A stretch of DNA of 64,000 nucleotides, taken from assembly GCA_035318985.1 (NCBI GenBank), contig DATHDP010000098.1:38894-102893 (forward strand), in the 5' to 3' direction. Each line of letters starts with the position of its first letter. Positions within the stretch are counted from its first letter, which is position 1. The stretch comes from VBAS01 sp035318985 (lineage in GTDB: Bacteria > Bacteroidota > Bacteroidia > Chitinophagales > Chitinophagaceae). This document shows, piece after piece, positions 7,146-15,582 of the stretch. The position numbers and the translations under genes were made by a program. Under the pieces are notes generated by a model. It was not told where the DNA came from. It did not search any database and saw nothing but the letters and a program-made list of their open reading frames with translations.

Positions 7146-8749
7146 AGTTCATCAATATCCATTTCCCGTTCTACCTTTTTGATAGCCGCATCACTGAATT
7201 CTCCTTCTTTGTGAATTTTCACTAATAACTCTCTTTTAAACTTGCTGATCTCTAATTGGGCATTTACCAGGTCATTTGGTGGTGGTGCTTTTATTTCTTC
7301 ATCATTGTGTTTCGCTTTTTTCTGAAGTCGAATTTCTTTTGTGAGATCATTGATCTTCAGTTCATATTTCTTTTTTAGTTGTTCCTGTAATTTATCATCC
7401 AATTGTATTGGAAATTCCTGCTCAATAAAACTAAGCGTACTGTTGGCAAGATATAATTGCAATTCTTTTTCTTCTTCAATGGTATTGTCTTGTGGTTTTA
7501 TTTTTAGCCAGCGTATAAGCAACGGAAGCGATAGTCCTTGTACTACCAGTGTTACAAAAATGACAACGAAGGCAAGAAATATGATGGAATGTCTTTTAGG
7601 AAAAGGAGTTCCATCTTCTAATAGCAATGGTAATGCCAGCGCTGCCGCCAATGATATCACGCCTCTTGTCCCTGTCCATGCAACGACCAATACATTTTTC
7701 CAGGTACTATCCTGGTTTTCACTGGCAGATAGATCATCCGTTCTCTTTATCTTTTTCTGAAAAAAAGTTTGCGAGGAAACACCGGCAAAAACCCAAATGA
7801 TGCGAACTACAATAGTAACAGCACTGATAAGTAATCCATATCCGAGTATTTGTGAAAAAGGATAATTACCAAGATCCTTAATAATAGAAGGAAGTTGAAG
7901 GCCGATCAATATAAATACAAAACCATGTAACAAAAAAACAAGTGTTTCCCATACTCCTTTGATCCTCATCCTGGCATGGTAAGCAAAAACTTCTGGTGCT
8001 CTCCATGATATAACTAACCCCGTGGTTACTACAGCAAGCACACCAGACATATGGAACTGTTCCGCTGCTAAATAAGATACGTAAGGAGAAAGCAGTGTAA
8101 GACTTGTTTCAACAACAGCGTTATTTTCAATTTTTTTATGTGCCAGTACAAACAAATAACCGACTACAATTCCAATGATGATCCCTGCACCGGCAACTAA
8201 CAAGAATTGAAGACCGGCTTTCCAGAATATAAAAGTTCCTGTTGTTACAGCTGTTACTGCATACCGGTAAGCAATCAGAGCAGAAGCATCGTTCACAAGA
8301 CTCTCACCTTCTAATATCGTGATCACTTTTTTATTTAGCCCCAGGCCTTTTATAATACCAGAGGCTGCTACTGCATCAGGTGGAGAAACAACAGCTCCTA
8401 AGACAAAAGCCAATGGCCAGCTAAAACCCGGAATAAGATAGTGGGCTGTTATCGCAACAGCGACAGTTGTAAAAAAAACTAGTGTAATGGCTAAAGCAGA
8501 TATAGGTCGTATCGCTGTTCTGAATTCATGCCAGGAAGTTTTAGCAGCTGCATCGTATAAAAGAGGCGGAAGAATGACAATAAAAACGATATCGGGCTCC
8601 AAGGCAAGGTTAGGCAATTGTGGTACAAAACCAATGACCAAACCTGCAGCTACTAACAAAATGGGAAAGGGTAACTTTCTTTTATTAAAGATCGCTGTCA
8701 GGCTGATCAGGATAGCCATCAAAAAAATTACGATCTTAAATTCGTCCAT
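7112..8749 (-). CDS. Na+/H+ antiporter, CPA1 (NhaP) family
   Basis: A 545-residue inner-membrane cation/proton antiporter. The first ~415 residues hold about 12 hydrophobic segments. Family motifs are present: LPPLLYDAA near residue 60, SPPDAVA with Asp125, and the ion-binding Asn153-Asp154 pair in GESLVNDASALI. The C-terminal ~130 residues are a charged cytoplasmic tail with helical character (KKKYELKINDLTKEIRLQKK), a likely regulatory domain as in other CPA1 members. It exchanges Na+ (or K+) for H+ in pH and salt homeostasis. It is convergent with the lipoprotein gene and appears monocistronic. Its last codons lie in the duplicated 63-bp segment. Confidence 0.92.
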   Translation of the reverse strand: MDEFKIVIFLMAILISLTAIFNKRKLPFPILLVAAGLVIGFVPQLPNLALEPDIVFIVILPPLLYDAAAKTSWHEFRTAIRPISALAITLVFFTTVAVAITAHYLIPGFSWPLAFVLGAVVSPPDAVAASGIIKGLGLNKKVITILEGESLVNDASALIAYRYAVTAVTTGTFIFWKAGLQFLLVAGAGIIIGIVVGYLFVLAHKKIENNAVVETSLTLLSPYVSYLAAEQFHMSGVLAVVTTGLVISWRAPEVFAYHARMRIKGVWETLVFLLHGFVFILIGLQLPSIIKDLGNYPFSQILGYGLLISAVTIVVRIIWVFAGVSSQTFFQKKIKRTDDLSASENQDSTWKNVLVVAWTGTRGVISLAAALALPLLLEDGTPFPKRHSIIFLAFVVIFVTLVVQGLSLPLLIRWLKIKPQDNTIEEEKELQLYLANSTLSFIEQEFPIQLDDKLQEQLKKKYELKINDLTKEIRLQKKAKHNDEEIKAPPPNDLVNAQLEISKFKRELLVKIHKEGEFSDAAIKKVEREMDIDELKLELKVPKEE

Positions 8750-8852
8750 ACATTCTCAAGCTACGTAAAGCAAGAAATATTTATAGAAAAAAATTTAAAA
8801 TAGTAAAATTATAATAGCATGGATGGCTGGAAAAAAAGAGCCACGATCGTTG

Positions 8853-9062
8853 TTAATTTTTTATAACTACATCTACTTTTTTAGCTTCCACCTTTACTCC
8901 ATTTTTATCTAAAGTGACAGTTGTGCCCTTTTCAGGAGGGTTTTTTACTATTATTACAGGTGCGGCGGGAACAATAACGACTTCTTTTTTAGTCTCAGCA
9001 GGTCTGCAAGACATTATAGTTAAAACAGCAGCAAATGACAGGAAACCAATGGTCTTTTTCAT
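8853..9062 (-). CDS. small lipoprotein
   Basis: A 69-residue predicted lipoprotein with signal MKKTIGFLSFAAVLTIMSC, giving acylated Cys19. The rest is Lys/Val/Pro-rich (EVVIVPAAPVIIVK, then GVKVEAKKVDVVIKN) and ends without a domain. It is too short for an enzyme and I do not recognise a family. The gap of about 100 bp to the antiporter gene and its own signal peptide argue that it is a real separate gene. The function is unknown. Confidence 0.65.
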   Translation of the reverse strand: MKKTIGFLSFAAVLTIMSCRPAETKKEVVIVPAAPVIIVKNPPEKGTTVTLDKNGVKVEAKKVDVVIKN

Positions 9063-9218
9063 AATAAAATTTGAGTTGAAAACGCTGCATTTTGTTACAG
9101 CACTTTATAGTGCTACACAGCTATAATATAGGTCAAACATCATACCCCGTATATGAAAGCAGCGATAATAATTTCATTTCGTCATATTGGCACAAAGAAA
9201 CTTCGAAAAGCTCAGTAG

Positions 9219-10703
9219 TTATACCTTAATTAATAACGGTAATAAGAACCAACAGAAGAGTGTTATTAAAACAATGGCGACGAGGTTTATTACAAAACCT
9301 GCTTTCATCATTTCTTTGATCTTTATATGGCCGCTTGCAAATACGATGGCATTGGGTGGGGTACCCATCGGCATCATGCTGGCACAACTTGCGGCTAAGG
9401 TCATTGCTATGCCAAGTATCAATGGATTCATACCAACCGAATCGGCCAGGCTGCAAACTACAGGTGAGAAAACAATTACCTGCGCAATATTGCTCATTAC
9501 TTCACTTATAAAAAGAGAAACAATGGTTACCATTAATAAAAGCGTAAATCCTCCGCCGGCATATTGCGATAACCAGTCTCCCAAATTTTTTATTAGCCCG
9601 GTTTTTTCCAATGCACTTGCCAATGCTAATCCGCCGCCAAAGAGTAATAATATTCCCCACGCCATTTTTTTTGTATCCCCCCACTCTAACAAGCTGCCAT
9701 GAGAGTCATGTTCGTCAATTTCATTGAGGTTATCAGAAAGTTTTATACTACCCGAAGGAAAAATAAATAAAGCGACAGCACCGATGAGAGCAATGATGTT
9801 GTCATCAAGTTTCACCAGGTCCTGTGATTGATTTAAAAGATCTTTGAATATCCAAAGCAATGCAGTAGCAGAAAAAACTATCAGCACTCTTTTTTCAGCA
9901 ACTGAAAGACGGCCAAGACTATTATATTCTCCGTATATAAATTTCCTGGCCGCATCATTAGAACGTATGTGATTCGGAAAAAGAATTCTGGTTAATACAA
10001 AATATAAGGTGATCATCAGCAATAATGCGATCGGAACACACAAGATCATCCAGTCAACGAACTCAATATTTGTTTTGTATGTTTTTTCAAAATAGCCAAC
10101 AAAAGCAACGTTAGGAGGTGTGCCGATAATTGTTCCGATCCCTCCGAAATTTGAAGCATACGCAATCGATAACATTAATGAAAGATTAAAATGACGATGA
10201 TTGCCAATCCCTCCCCCTTCTTTTATTACATGAATAACAGATAATGCGATCGGGAACATCATCATCGTAGTTGCTGTATTGCTGATCCACATACTGATGA
10301 ACCCTGTTGCAAGAATAAAACCCAATATTATCCGATTGCCGCTTGTGCCAGTGATCTTCACAATGCCTAACGCAATGCGACGATGGAGGTTCCATTTTTC
10401 AATTGCCAAACCAAGCATGAACCCGCCCATAAAAAGAAAGATTACAGGATCAGTATAATTTGCCGATACTGATTTTATATCGTTGATATGCAGGATTGGA
10501 AATAATATCAATGGCAGCAATGCAACAACCGGCATTGGCATAGCTTCCGTTACCCACCAGGTGATCATTAATACCGCGATGGATAAAACGATACAGGCAT
10601 TTTTTCCAACAGAAAAAGGATTTACAAAATAAAAAAACAGGGCAATTGCAATGCCCGCTAATAAAGAAAGGTATTTGTATTGTTGTTTTGAAAGTTTTTG
10701 CAA
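9219..10703 (-). CDS. DASS (SLC13) family sodium/anion symporter
   Basis: A 494-residue inner-membrane carrier of the divalent anion:Na+ symporter family, which transports dicarboxylates or sulfate. About 11-12 hydrophobic segments are visible. The two inverted-repeat signature loops are present: SNTATTMMMFP in the first half, and SNIAQVIVFSP in the second, where the usual Thr is Ile. Each is followed by a GTPPN motif (GTPPNVAFVG and GTPPNAIVFASG). The substrate cannot be decided: the SNT motif suits dicarboxylate carriers, and no sulfate genes adjoin it. It is separated by 28 bp from the DNA glycosylase gene upstream on the same strand, so the two may be cotranscribed. Confidence 0.88.
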   Translation of the reverse strand: MQKLSKQQYKYLSLLAGIAIALFFYFVNPFSVGKNACIVLSIAVLMITWWVTEAMPMPVVALLPLILFPILHINDIKSVSANYTDPVIFLFMGGFMLGLAIEKWNLHRRIALGIVKITGTSGNRIILGFILATGFISMWISNTATTMMMFPIALSVIHVIKEGGGIGNHRHFNLSLMLSIAYASNFGGIGTIIGTPPNVAFVGYFEKTYKTNIEFVDWMILCVPIALLLMITLYFVLTRILFPNHIRSNDAARKFIYGEYNSLGRLSVAEKRVLIVFSATALLWIFKDLLNQSQDLVKLDDNIIALIGAVALFIFPSGSIKLSDNLNEIDEHDSHGSLLEWGDTKKMAWGILLLFGGGLALASALEKTGLIKNLGDWLSQYAGGGFTLLLMVTIVSLFISEVMSNIAQVIVFSPVVCSLADSVGMNPLILGIAMTLAASCASMMPMGTPPNAIVFASGHIKIKEMMKAGFVINLVAIVLITLFCWFLLPLLIKV

Positions 10704-10731
10704 GAGATCAATTTATCACGGAAAATACAAT

Positions 10732-11340
10732 CTATTTTGGTTTTCCGCTCACAAAAGGATTCCCTTTTATATAGAATCGGTAAGGGAGGCTCGCATCTTC
10801 CCCTGCATAGTCAACGCCGATCCTTGGAGAAGCAGCCAGGCTTTTTTTATTTAAAATAAAATCATCTTCCGCTAAAAAAAGATCCTTGCTTAATAATGAG
10901 TGACCTGTATGATGCTTGAAAGAAATTCCTAAAGCCTTTGAAACATTTCCCGGGCCTCTTGTTAATGTATGATCTAATTGTTTCTTATTGGTTCTTTCCA
11001 GCATTGTATCAATTCCTTTTAATGGTTCCAAAGCCCGAATAAGAATTGCATGTGGTGTTTCCTTTTCATTTGTGACCACATTAAATAAATGATGAATGCC
11101 ATAGCACAAATAAACATAAGCCACGCCGCCTTTACCATACATTACTTCATTTCGGTTTGTTCTTCTTCCGCCCGAAGCATGCGATGCTTTATCAATAATA
11201 CCATTGTAAGCTTCCACTTCAACAATGCGACCTGATGTTTCGATACCATTCCATTTTGTCACCAAAATTTTTCCAAGTAGCTCTTTAGCTATTTGTAAAA
11301 CATTGGCTCGTTGATAAAAATCAATTCCTAGTTTCCTCAT
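10732..11340 (-). CDS. 3-methyladenine DNA glycosylase (AAG/MPG family)
   Basis: A 202-residue enzyme of the alkyladenine DNA glycosylase family, which removes alkylated and deaminated purines in base excision repair. The catalytic glutamate is Glu43 in GRIVEVEAYNG. The downstream segments DKASHASGG and MYGKGGVAYVYLCYGIHHLFNVV match the conserved active-site core, and ALEPL and TRGPGNVSKALGI are also family hallmarks. The length is normal for the bacterial form. It is divergent from the EI24-like membrane protein gene (about 57 bp between starts), so that gap probably holds both promoters. Confidence 0.93.
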   Translation of the reverse strand: MRKLGIDFYQRANVLQIAKELLGKILVTKWNGIETSGRIVEVEAYNGIIDKASHASGGRRTNRNEVMYGKGGVAYVYLCYGIHHLFNVVTNEKETPHAILIRALEPLKGIDTMLERTNKKQLDHTLTRGPGNVSKALGISFKHHTGHSLLSKDLFLAEDDFILNKKSLAASPRIGVDYAGEDASLPYRFYIKGNPFVSGKPK

Positions 11341-11397
11341 AATCCATAATTAATCCTGATAATCGTGGTTCTCATTATATTTACCCAAATTTATGTC

Positions 11398-12144
11398 TTG
11401 CTGAAAGAAATCATCATAGCATTTCAATCTTTTGGAGAAGCAAACCTGTTTATCCGCCAGCATAAAATGGTTAAATGGATCATCATTCCCGGTATTATTT
11501 ATACACTCCTTTTTATAGTAGCTATGATATTGTTTGCCCAATCAGCAAATGGCGCTGTAAATTGGTTAAGTCAGCAATTACGCATCGAACCCTGGCTTCA
11601 AAAGGAACGTAACCCATTCCTTGCTTTCATATTTGTAATGGCCGGTATCATGTTGCGCCTGGTATTATTCCTGTTTTATTTCGCTTTATTTAAATACCTC
11701 ATTTTAATAATCGGATCACCAGTATTTGCCTACCTGAGTGAAAAAACTGAAGCTATAATTGACAACAGGGAATATAGATTTAACCTGAAGCAGATATTAC
11801 CTGATGCAAAACGGAGTATAAGACTGGCACTGCGCAATGCGGGTTGGCAAACTGTTTATATGGTTGGTATCATCTTTCTATCTCTTATCCCGGTTATAGG
11901 ATGGATAACCCCTCTTATTGCCATCATTGTTGAATGTTACTATTATGGTTTCTCTATGCTTGATTATGGTTTAGCAAAAAATGATTTTAACCTTCAGAAA
12001 TCGATCTTTTATTCCGGTCGGCATAAAGGCTTATCTATTGGCAATGGCATTGTGTTTTATTTAATGCATGCAGTGATAATATTTGCCCCGGCTTTTGCCA
12101 TCATTGCTTCCAGTCTTAGTGTTATTAAAGTAAAAACCGATTAG
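11398..12144 (+). CDS. EI24 domain (CysZ-like) membrane protein
   Basis: A multispanning inner-membrane protein of 248 residues in the EI24/CysZ-like superfamily. Hydrophobic stretches include WIIIPGIIYTLLFIVAMILF, FVMAGIMLRLVLFLFYFALF and IPVIGWITPLIAIIVECYYY. CysZ proteins import sulfate, but this Bacteroidota branch is uncharacterised, so transport of sulfate is only a possibility. I prefer the TTG at 11398 (LLKEIIIAFQSFGEAN) because family members begin near this point; a GTG at 11365 in the same frame would add 11 residues. The downstream methyltransferase starts 1 nt after its stop, so the two are an operon. Confidence 0.75.
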   Translation: MLKEIIIAFQSFGEANLFIRQHKMVKWIIIPGIIYTLLFIVAMILFAQSANGAVNWLSQQLRIEPWLQKERNPFLAFIFVMAGIMLRLVLFLFYFALFKYLILIIGSPVFAYLSEKTEAIIDNREYRFNLKQILPDAKRSIRLALRNAGWQTVYMVGIIFLSLIPVIGWITPLIAIIVECYYYGFSMLDYGLAKNDFNLQKSIFYSGRHKGLSIGNGIVFYLMHAVIIFAPAFAIIASSLSVIKVKTD

Positions 12145-12145
12145 T

Positions 12146-12844
12146 GTGGCTGCAACTGTCTATTTAATTCCCAGTTTGCTTCATGAAGAAGGTATGCGAT
12201 CTATCCCTTCTTATATAACGGAGATTGTAAAACAATGCACGGTATTGTTTGTAGAGAATGAAAGAACAACCCGGCGTTATCTGAAAAAGCTTGACAAAGA
12301 AATTGTGATCGATAATTATGAATGGTTCACCATGACCAATGATGATCCGAATACTGATTCATTTAGAAAAAAATTAAAAGAAGAAAAAACGATTGGTATT
12401 ATCAGTGAAGCCGGTTGCCCCGGCATTGCCGATCCCGGCCAGCAATTAATTGCAATCGCCCAGGAATTGAATATCGAAATAAAACCATTGGTGGGACCAA
12501 ACTCCATCTTACTTGCATTAATGGCAAGTGGCATGAATGGACAGCAATTTAAGTTTGCAGGTTACTTACCAATTAAAAACCCTGAACGAAACAATGCCAT
12601 AAAAGAATTGGAATCAGAATCAGCAAGGAAGAATTGTACACAGATCTTTATCGAAACACCTTACCGTAATAACCAGTTGATGGAAGCTCTACTTTTGGTC
12701 TGCCAGCCTTTAACAAAGGTTTGTATCGCTGCTGACCTGACTGGATCGACGGAATTGATCATAACAAAAACTGTAGTTGAATGGCGGAAAAGCAAACCAG
12801 ATATTCATAAGCGACCTGCAATTTTTCTATTACAGGCCGTCTGA
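12146..12844 (+). CDS. SAM-dependent methyltransferase, RsmI-like (tetrapyrrole methylase fold)
   Basis: A 232-residue enzyme of the tetrapyrrole-methylase superfamily. The N-terminus VYLIPSLLHEEGMRSIP and the core segments GIISEAGCPGIADPGQQLI, VGPNSILLALMASGMNGQQF, ETPYRNNQLM and AADLTGSTE correspond to RsmI, which 2'-O-methylates C1402 of 16S rRNA. At 232 residues it is shorter than canonical RsmI (about 280) and lacks the C-terminal extension, so it may be a second, lineage-specific member of the family. It starts at GTG 1 nt after the membrane-protein stop. Confidence 0.8.
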   Translation: MAATVYLIPSLLHEEGMRSIPSYITEIVKQCTVLFVENERTTRRYLKKLDKEIVIDNYEWFTMTNDDPNTDSFRKKLKEEKTIGIISEAGCPGIADPGQQLIAIAQELNIEIKPLVGPNSILLALMASGMNGQQFKFAGYLPIKNPERNNAIKELESESARKNCTQIFIETPYRNNQLMEALLLVCQPLTKVCIAADLTGSTELIITKTVVEWRKSKPDIHKRPAIFLLQAV

Positions 12845-12850
12845 AAGTTG

Positions 12851-13270
12851 TTAAGGCTGCATTGAAATGACACTGTCTACAATGTATTTAGTATTGCCGC
12901 GCCAGGGTATTATTCCATGGTATTCCTTATAGTGAAGATCAAAACGCTTACCACTGTTAGCAGCAAGGATATCATAAACTCTTTTATTGTTTATTGAAAA
13001 TTCAAATTCATAAGACTGGATCACGTTACCAGTTGTGCTCCTGTAGCCTTCCTGTATTAGTTTTCCCTCATATGTTTTAAAAATATTTCCTTTCCTTACT
13101 GCATAATTCAGTCGACCGGCTTTCACCCCTTCTCCAAACACATAATAGTATCTGAAAAATATAAACACAGCGAGGGCAAGAAGTGCAACAATAAAAAACC
13201 TCTTGATAAACCGTTTAACCCCTGATGTTCCTTTGGGTTTAGTTGATTCGAATGTACGTGTTGACTCCAT
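12851..13270 (-). CDS. hypothetical membrane protein with one TM helix
   Basis: A 139-residue protein: a Ser/Thr/Lys-rich N-terminal tail, a basic patch (KRFIKRF), one membrane helix (about residues 25-40, IVALLALAVFIFF), then a ~95-residue soluble domain facing the periplasm. That domain has alternating polar and hydrophobic residues consistent with beta strands (NVIQSYEFEFSINNKRVYDIL). There is no catalytic motif. Similar small proteins occur in Bacteroidota, but I cannot name the family. Its 3' end faces the methyltransferase gene with 6 bp between the stops. Confidence 0.7.
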   Translation of the reverse strand: MESTRTFESTKPKGTSGVKRFIKRFFIVALLALAVFIFFRYYYVFGEGVKAGRLNYAVRKGNIFKTYEGKLIQEGYRSTTGNVIQSYEFEFSINNKRVYDILAANSGKRFDLHYKEYHGIIPWRGNTKYIVDSVISMQP

Positions 13271-13322
13271 AGCAGTTAATTTTTTTTAACCAAAAAATCG
13301 ACATTTAAAACAATTATTATTA

Positions 13323-13330
13323 TACATTTG
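13323..13330 (+). promoter_or_regulatory. -7 promoter box (TACATTTG) of the arginine operon leader
   Basis: TACATTTG matches the Bacteroidota -7 consensus TAnnTTTG exactly and would start transcription near 13337, about 22 bp before the leader ORF. No clear TTG -33 element was found at the expected distance, so this rests on the -7 box and on its position ahead of the leader ORF. Confidence 0.5.
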
Positions 13331-13358
13331 TACTCAATTTACAATTTGTTAGAAACAA

Positions 13359-13478
13359 ATGCGTAACATTCTGACACATACTAAACAATTTGCATTCCAT
13401 GCCACTTATGCTGTCATAGCATATACAGTAGGCTTTGATGTGTTTGCATTTTCTCCCCGACCTCGACGTGTATTCTGA
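13359..13478 (+). CDS. candidate arginine leader peptide (39 aa)
   Basis: A short frame in the 300-bp gap ahead of the arginine operon. ATG at 13359 runs 39 codons to TGA at 13476. The peptide ends S-P-R-P-R-R-V-F, with Arg codons CGA, CGA and CGT at 13458-13469 (residues 34, 36, 37). The stop codon lies in the left arm of a hairpin (13475-13510). This is the layout of a transcriptional or translational attenuator: a ribosome stalled at the Arg cluster would cover the left arm. The upstream AGAAACAA gives no Shine-Dalgarno, as is usual in this phylum. The reading frame is seen directly; its regulatory role is inference. Confidence 0.5.
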   Translation: MRNILTHTKQFAFHATYAVIAYTVGFDVFAFSPRPRRVF

Positions 13479-13561
13479 CAGGACGAGCCCCTCACCATGG
13501 TCCCTGTCAGTGAACTGCACCCCGCATTGATTATCGGATTGGTCATCCTTATCAAATCAAT
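13475..13561 (+). promoter_or_regulatory. putative attenuator hairpins before the arginine operon
   Basis: Hairpin 1 pairs CTGACAGG (13475-13482) with CCTGTCAG (13503-13510) and overlaps the leader stop codon. Hairpin 2 pairs ATTGATT (13526-13532) with AATCAAT (13555-13561), with an inner GGAT/ATCC, and ends 9 nt before the TTG start of the GNAT gene. No T-run follows either stem, so control of translation initiation is more likely than an intrinsic terminator. Together with the leader ORF, these account for almost all of the gap 13271-13570. Confidence 0.45.
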
Positions 13562-13570
13562 ATCTCTAAG

Positions 13571-14290
13571 TTGGACAATCAAAATATAATTATTCGTGTA
13601 GCCACTCCTGATGATGTACATTATGCAGAGACCATCACTAATGAGATGGCCGAAAGTGCACAAGCAAGAGGTACCGGTATTGCCAAACGCAGTCCTGAGT
13701 ATGTGGCCGATAAAATGAAAGAAGGCAAAGCTGTGATTGCTCTCACTCCTGATGGCACATGGGTTGGTTTTTGCTATATTGAAACATGGAGTCATGGCGA
13801 ATATGTAGCCAACAGCGGTCTCATTGTTTCTCCGCCATTCAGAAAAAGTGGTGTGGCAAAAGCGATCAAGAAAAGGATCTTCGATCTTTCAAGAGAAAAA
13901 TATCCCGATGCAAAACTCTTTGGTTTGACCACAGGTCTTGCTGTAATGAAGATCAATAGTGAACTTGGTTACGAACCTGTAACTTATTCTGAGCTTACAC
14001 AGGATGAAGATTTCTGGGCCGGTTGCAAAAGCTGCGTGAATTATGAAATACTCATGAGCAAGGATAGAAAGAATTGTATGTGTACAGCAATGCTGTATGA
14101 TCCAAAAGATCATTACAAGCCGGAAGAAACAAAACAATTCTTTGAAGAAAATAAAACGGGGCTCGAACGATTACTCCAATTCAAACGATGGAAGCTATTA
14201 AAACCATTTTTGAAAAAAAATAAAGAGGAAAATGGTGATAATGGTGGTTCACAACAGAAATCGTTTCTACAATATTTTTTTAATATATAA
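13571..14290 (+). CDS. GNAT N-acyltransferase, first gene of the arginine operon (putative glutamate N-acyltransferase)
   Basis: A 239-residue protein. Residues 1-145 form a GNAT acetyltransferase domain: IIIRVATPDDVHYAETI, then the acyl-CoA loop in SGLIVSPPFRKSGVAKAIKKRIF. Beyond it is a cysteine-rich segment (WAGCKSC ... RKNCMC) that could bind a metal, then a basic Lys/Glu tail. As the first gene of a cluster with every later arginine step, it is the best candidate for the missing first step, N-acylation of glutamate (acetyl or succinyl). That is inference from context. The TTG start at 13571 is chosen because the GNAT core begins immediately and no ATG lies nearby. Confidence 0.75.
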   Translation: MDNQNIIIRVATPDDVHYAETITNEMAESAQARGTGIAKRSPEYVADKMKEGKAVIALTPDGTWVGFCYIETWSHGEYVANSGLIVSPPFRKSGVAKAIKKRIFDLSREKYPDAKLFGLTTGLAVMKINSELGYEPVTYSELTQDEDFWAGCKSCVNYEILMSKDRKNCMCTAMLYDPKDHYKPEETKQFFEENKTGLERLLQFKRWKLLKPFLKKNKEENGDNGGSQQKSFLQYFFNI

Positions 14291-14326
14291 CAATGTGCCC
14301 GGCGACATTGCTACCATTTGGCTTAA

Positions 14327-14344
14327 GTTGCGTCGCACTCTTGT
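14327..14344 (+). repeat. 18-bp dispersed repeat, copy 1 (inverted relative to copy 2)
   Basis: GTTGCGTCGCACTCTTGT, in the gap between the GNAT gene and argG, is the exact reverse complement of 17782-17799 between argD and argF'. Eighteen identical bases in two intergenic gaps of one operon are unlikely by chance. Confidence 0.8.
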
Positions 14345-14376
14345 ACGTTCAGTAATTCTATTCAACAAATAAGAAG

Positions 14377-15582
14377 ATGTCAGACAAAAAAATAGTTTTA
14401 GGTTTTAGCGGTGGTCTCGATACTACCTACTGTGTAAAATATCTCACCGAAGAAAAGGGTTACGAGGTGCATAGCATCATTGTCAACACTGGCGGCCTTA
14501 CGGAAGATGAATTAAAAAAGATTGAAGCACATGCTTATAAGCTTGGCGTAAAAACACATACTGCTGTCGATGCAGTAAAAGGTTACTACGACCGCATCAT
14601 TAAGTACCTGATTTTTGGAAATTGTTTAAAGAATAATACCTATCCTCTTTCTGTTTCTGCAGAAAGATTAAGCCAGGCTCTCCATATCGCCGAGCATGTA
14701 AAAAAGTTAGATGCGAAAGCCGTAGCACATGGCAGCACCGGGGCAGGAAATGACCAGGTAAGATTTGATATGATCTTTCATATCATGATCCCCGGTGTAG
14801 AGATCATTACTCCAATCCGTGATCTGAAACTAAGCCGTGAACAAGAGATCGAATATCTGAAGAGCAAAGGCATTGAGATGAATTTTGAAAAAGCGATGTA
14901 TTCTATCAATAAAGGATTGTGGGGGACAAGTGTTGGTGGAAAAGAAACATTGAACAGCAAAGGCATGTTACCTGAAGAAGCATGGCCTACTCAAGTGACT
15001 AAAACAGGCAACGAAGAAGTAAAACTTCACTTTGAAAAAGGCGAGTTGAAAGGCGTGAATGATAAAAAGTTTTCTCATCCATCAGAAGCAATTCAATATT
15101 TACAATCAATTGCCGGAGCTTACGGCATTGGAAGAGATATACATGTTGGTGATACGATCATTGGCATCAAAGGTCGTGTAGGTTTTGAAGCGGCAGCGCC
15201 GATGATAATATTAAAATCGCATCATGCATTGGAAAAACATGTGTTGACCAAATGGCAATTGCAATGGAAGGATACATTGGCACAGTTTTATGGTAACTGG
15301 ATGCACGAAGGACAAATATTGGATCCTGTTATGAGGGATATTGAAGCATTTTTGGAAAACAGTCAACAAAATGTATCTGGAGATGTATTTGTACAATTAA
15401 TGCCATATCGCTTTCAAATTATAGGCATTGAAAGTAAATACGACTTGATGAGCAGCAAGTTTGGGAAATATGGTGAAATGAATACTGGATTTACCGGTGA
15501 TGATGTAAGAGGGTTTTCAAAAATATTCGGCAACCAAACTTCAATTTGGAACGCAGTAAACAAAGACAATAATGGCAATTAA
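14377..15582 (+). CDS. argG: argininosuccinate synthase
   Basis: A 401-residue enzyme that condenses citrulline and aspartate with ATP to argininosuccinate. The N-terminal PP-loop ATP motif FSGGLDTTYC (residues 10-19) is intact. Other conserved blocks are AHGSTGAGNDQVRFD (the ATP/citrulline site), NKGLWGTSVGGKE and AYGIGRDIHVGDTIIGIKGR. The length is normal. It follows the GNAT gene by 86 bp that contain one copy of the 18-bp repeat. Its stop overlaps the argC start by 11 nt, so these two are coupled. It is placed second in the operon although it catalyses the penultimate step. Confidence 0.95.
   Translation: MSDKKIVLGFSGGLDTTYCVKYLTEEKGYEVHSIIVNTGGLTEDELKKIEAHAYKLGVKTHTAVDAVKGYYDRIIKYLIFGNCLKNNTYPLSVSAERLSQALHIAEHVKKLDAKAVAHGSTGAGNDQVRFDMIFHIMIPGVEIITPIRDLKLSREQEIEYLKSKGIEMNFEKAMYSINKGLWGTSVGGKETLNSKGMLPEEAWPTQVTKTGNEEVKLHFEKGELKGVNDKKFSHPSEAIQYLQSIAGAYGIGRDIHVGDTIIGIKGRVGFEAAAPMIILKSHHALEKHVLTKWQLQWKDTLAQFYGNWMHEGQILDPVMRDIEAFLENSQQNVSGDVFVQLMPYRFQIIGIESKYDLMSSKFGKYGEMNTGFTGDDVRGFSKIFGNQTSIWNAVNKDNNGN

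Noticed and set aside
9187..9702. 171-codon + strand frame opposite the DASS transporter gene
   Set aside because: It mirrors the conserved hydrophobic segments of the transporter in antisense and has no motif of its own.
13406..13795. - strand frame over the arg leader and GNAT start
   Set aside because: It overlaps the GNAT domain in antisense, and the leader ORF on the + strand has better support (promoter box, Arg cluster, hairpin).
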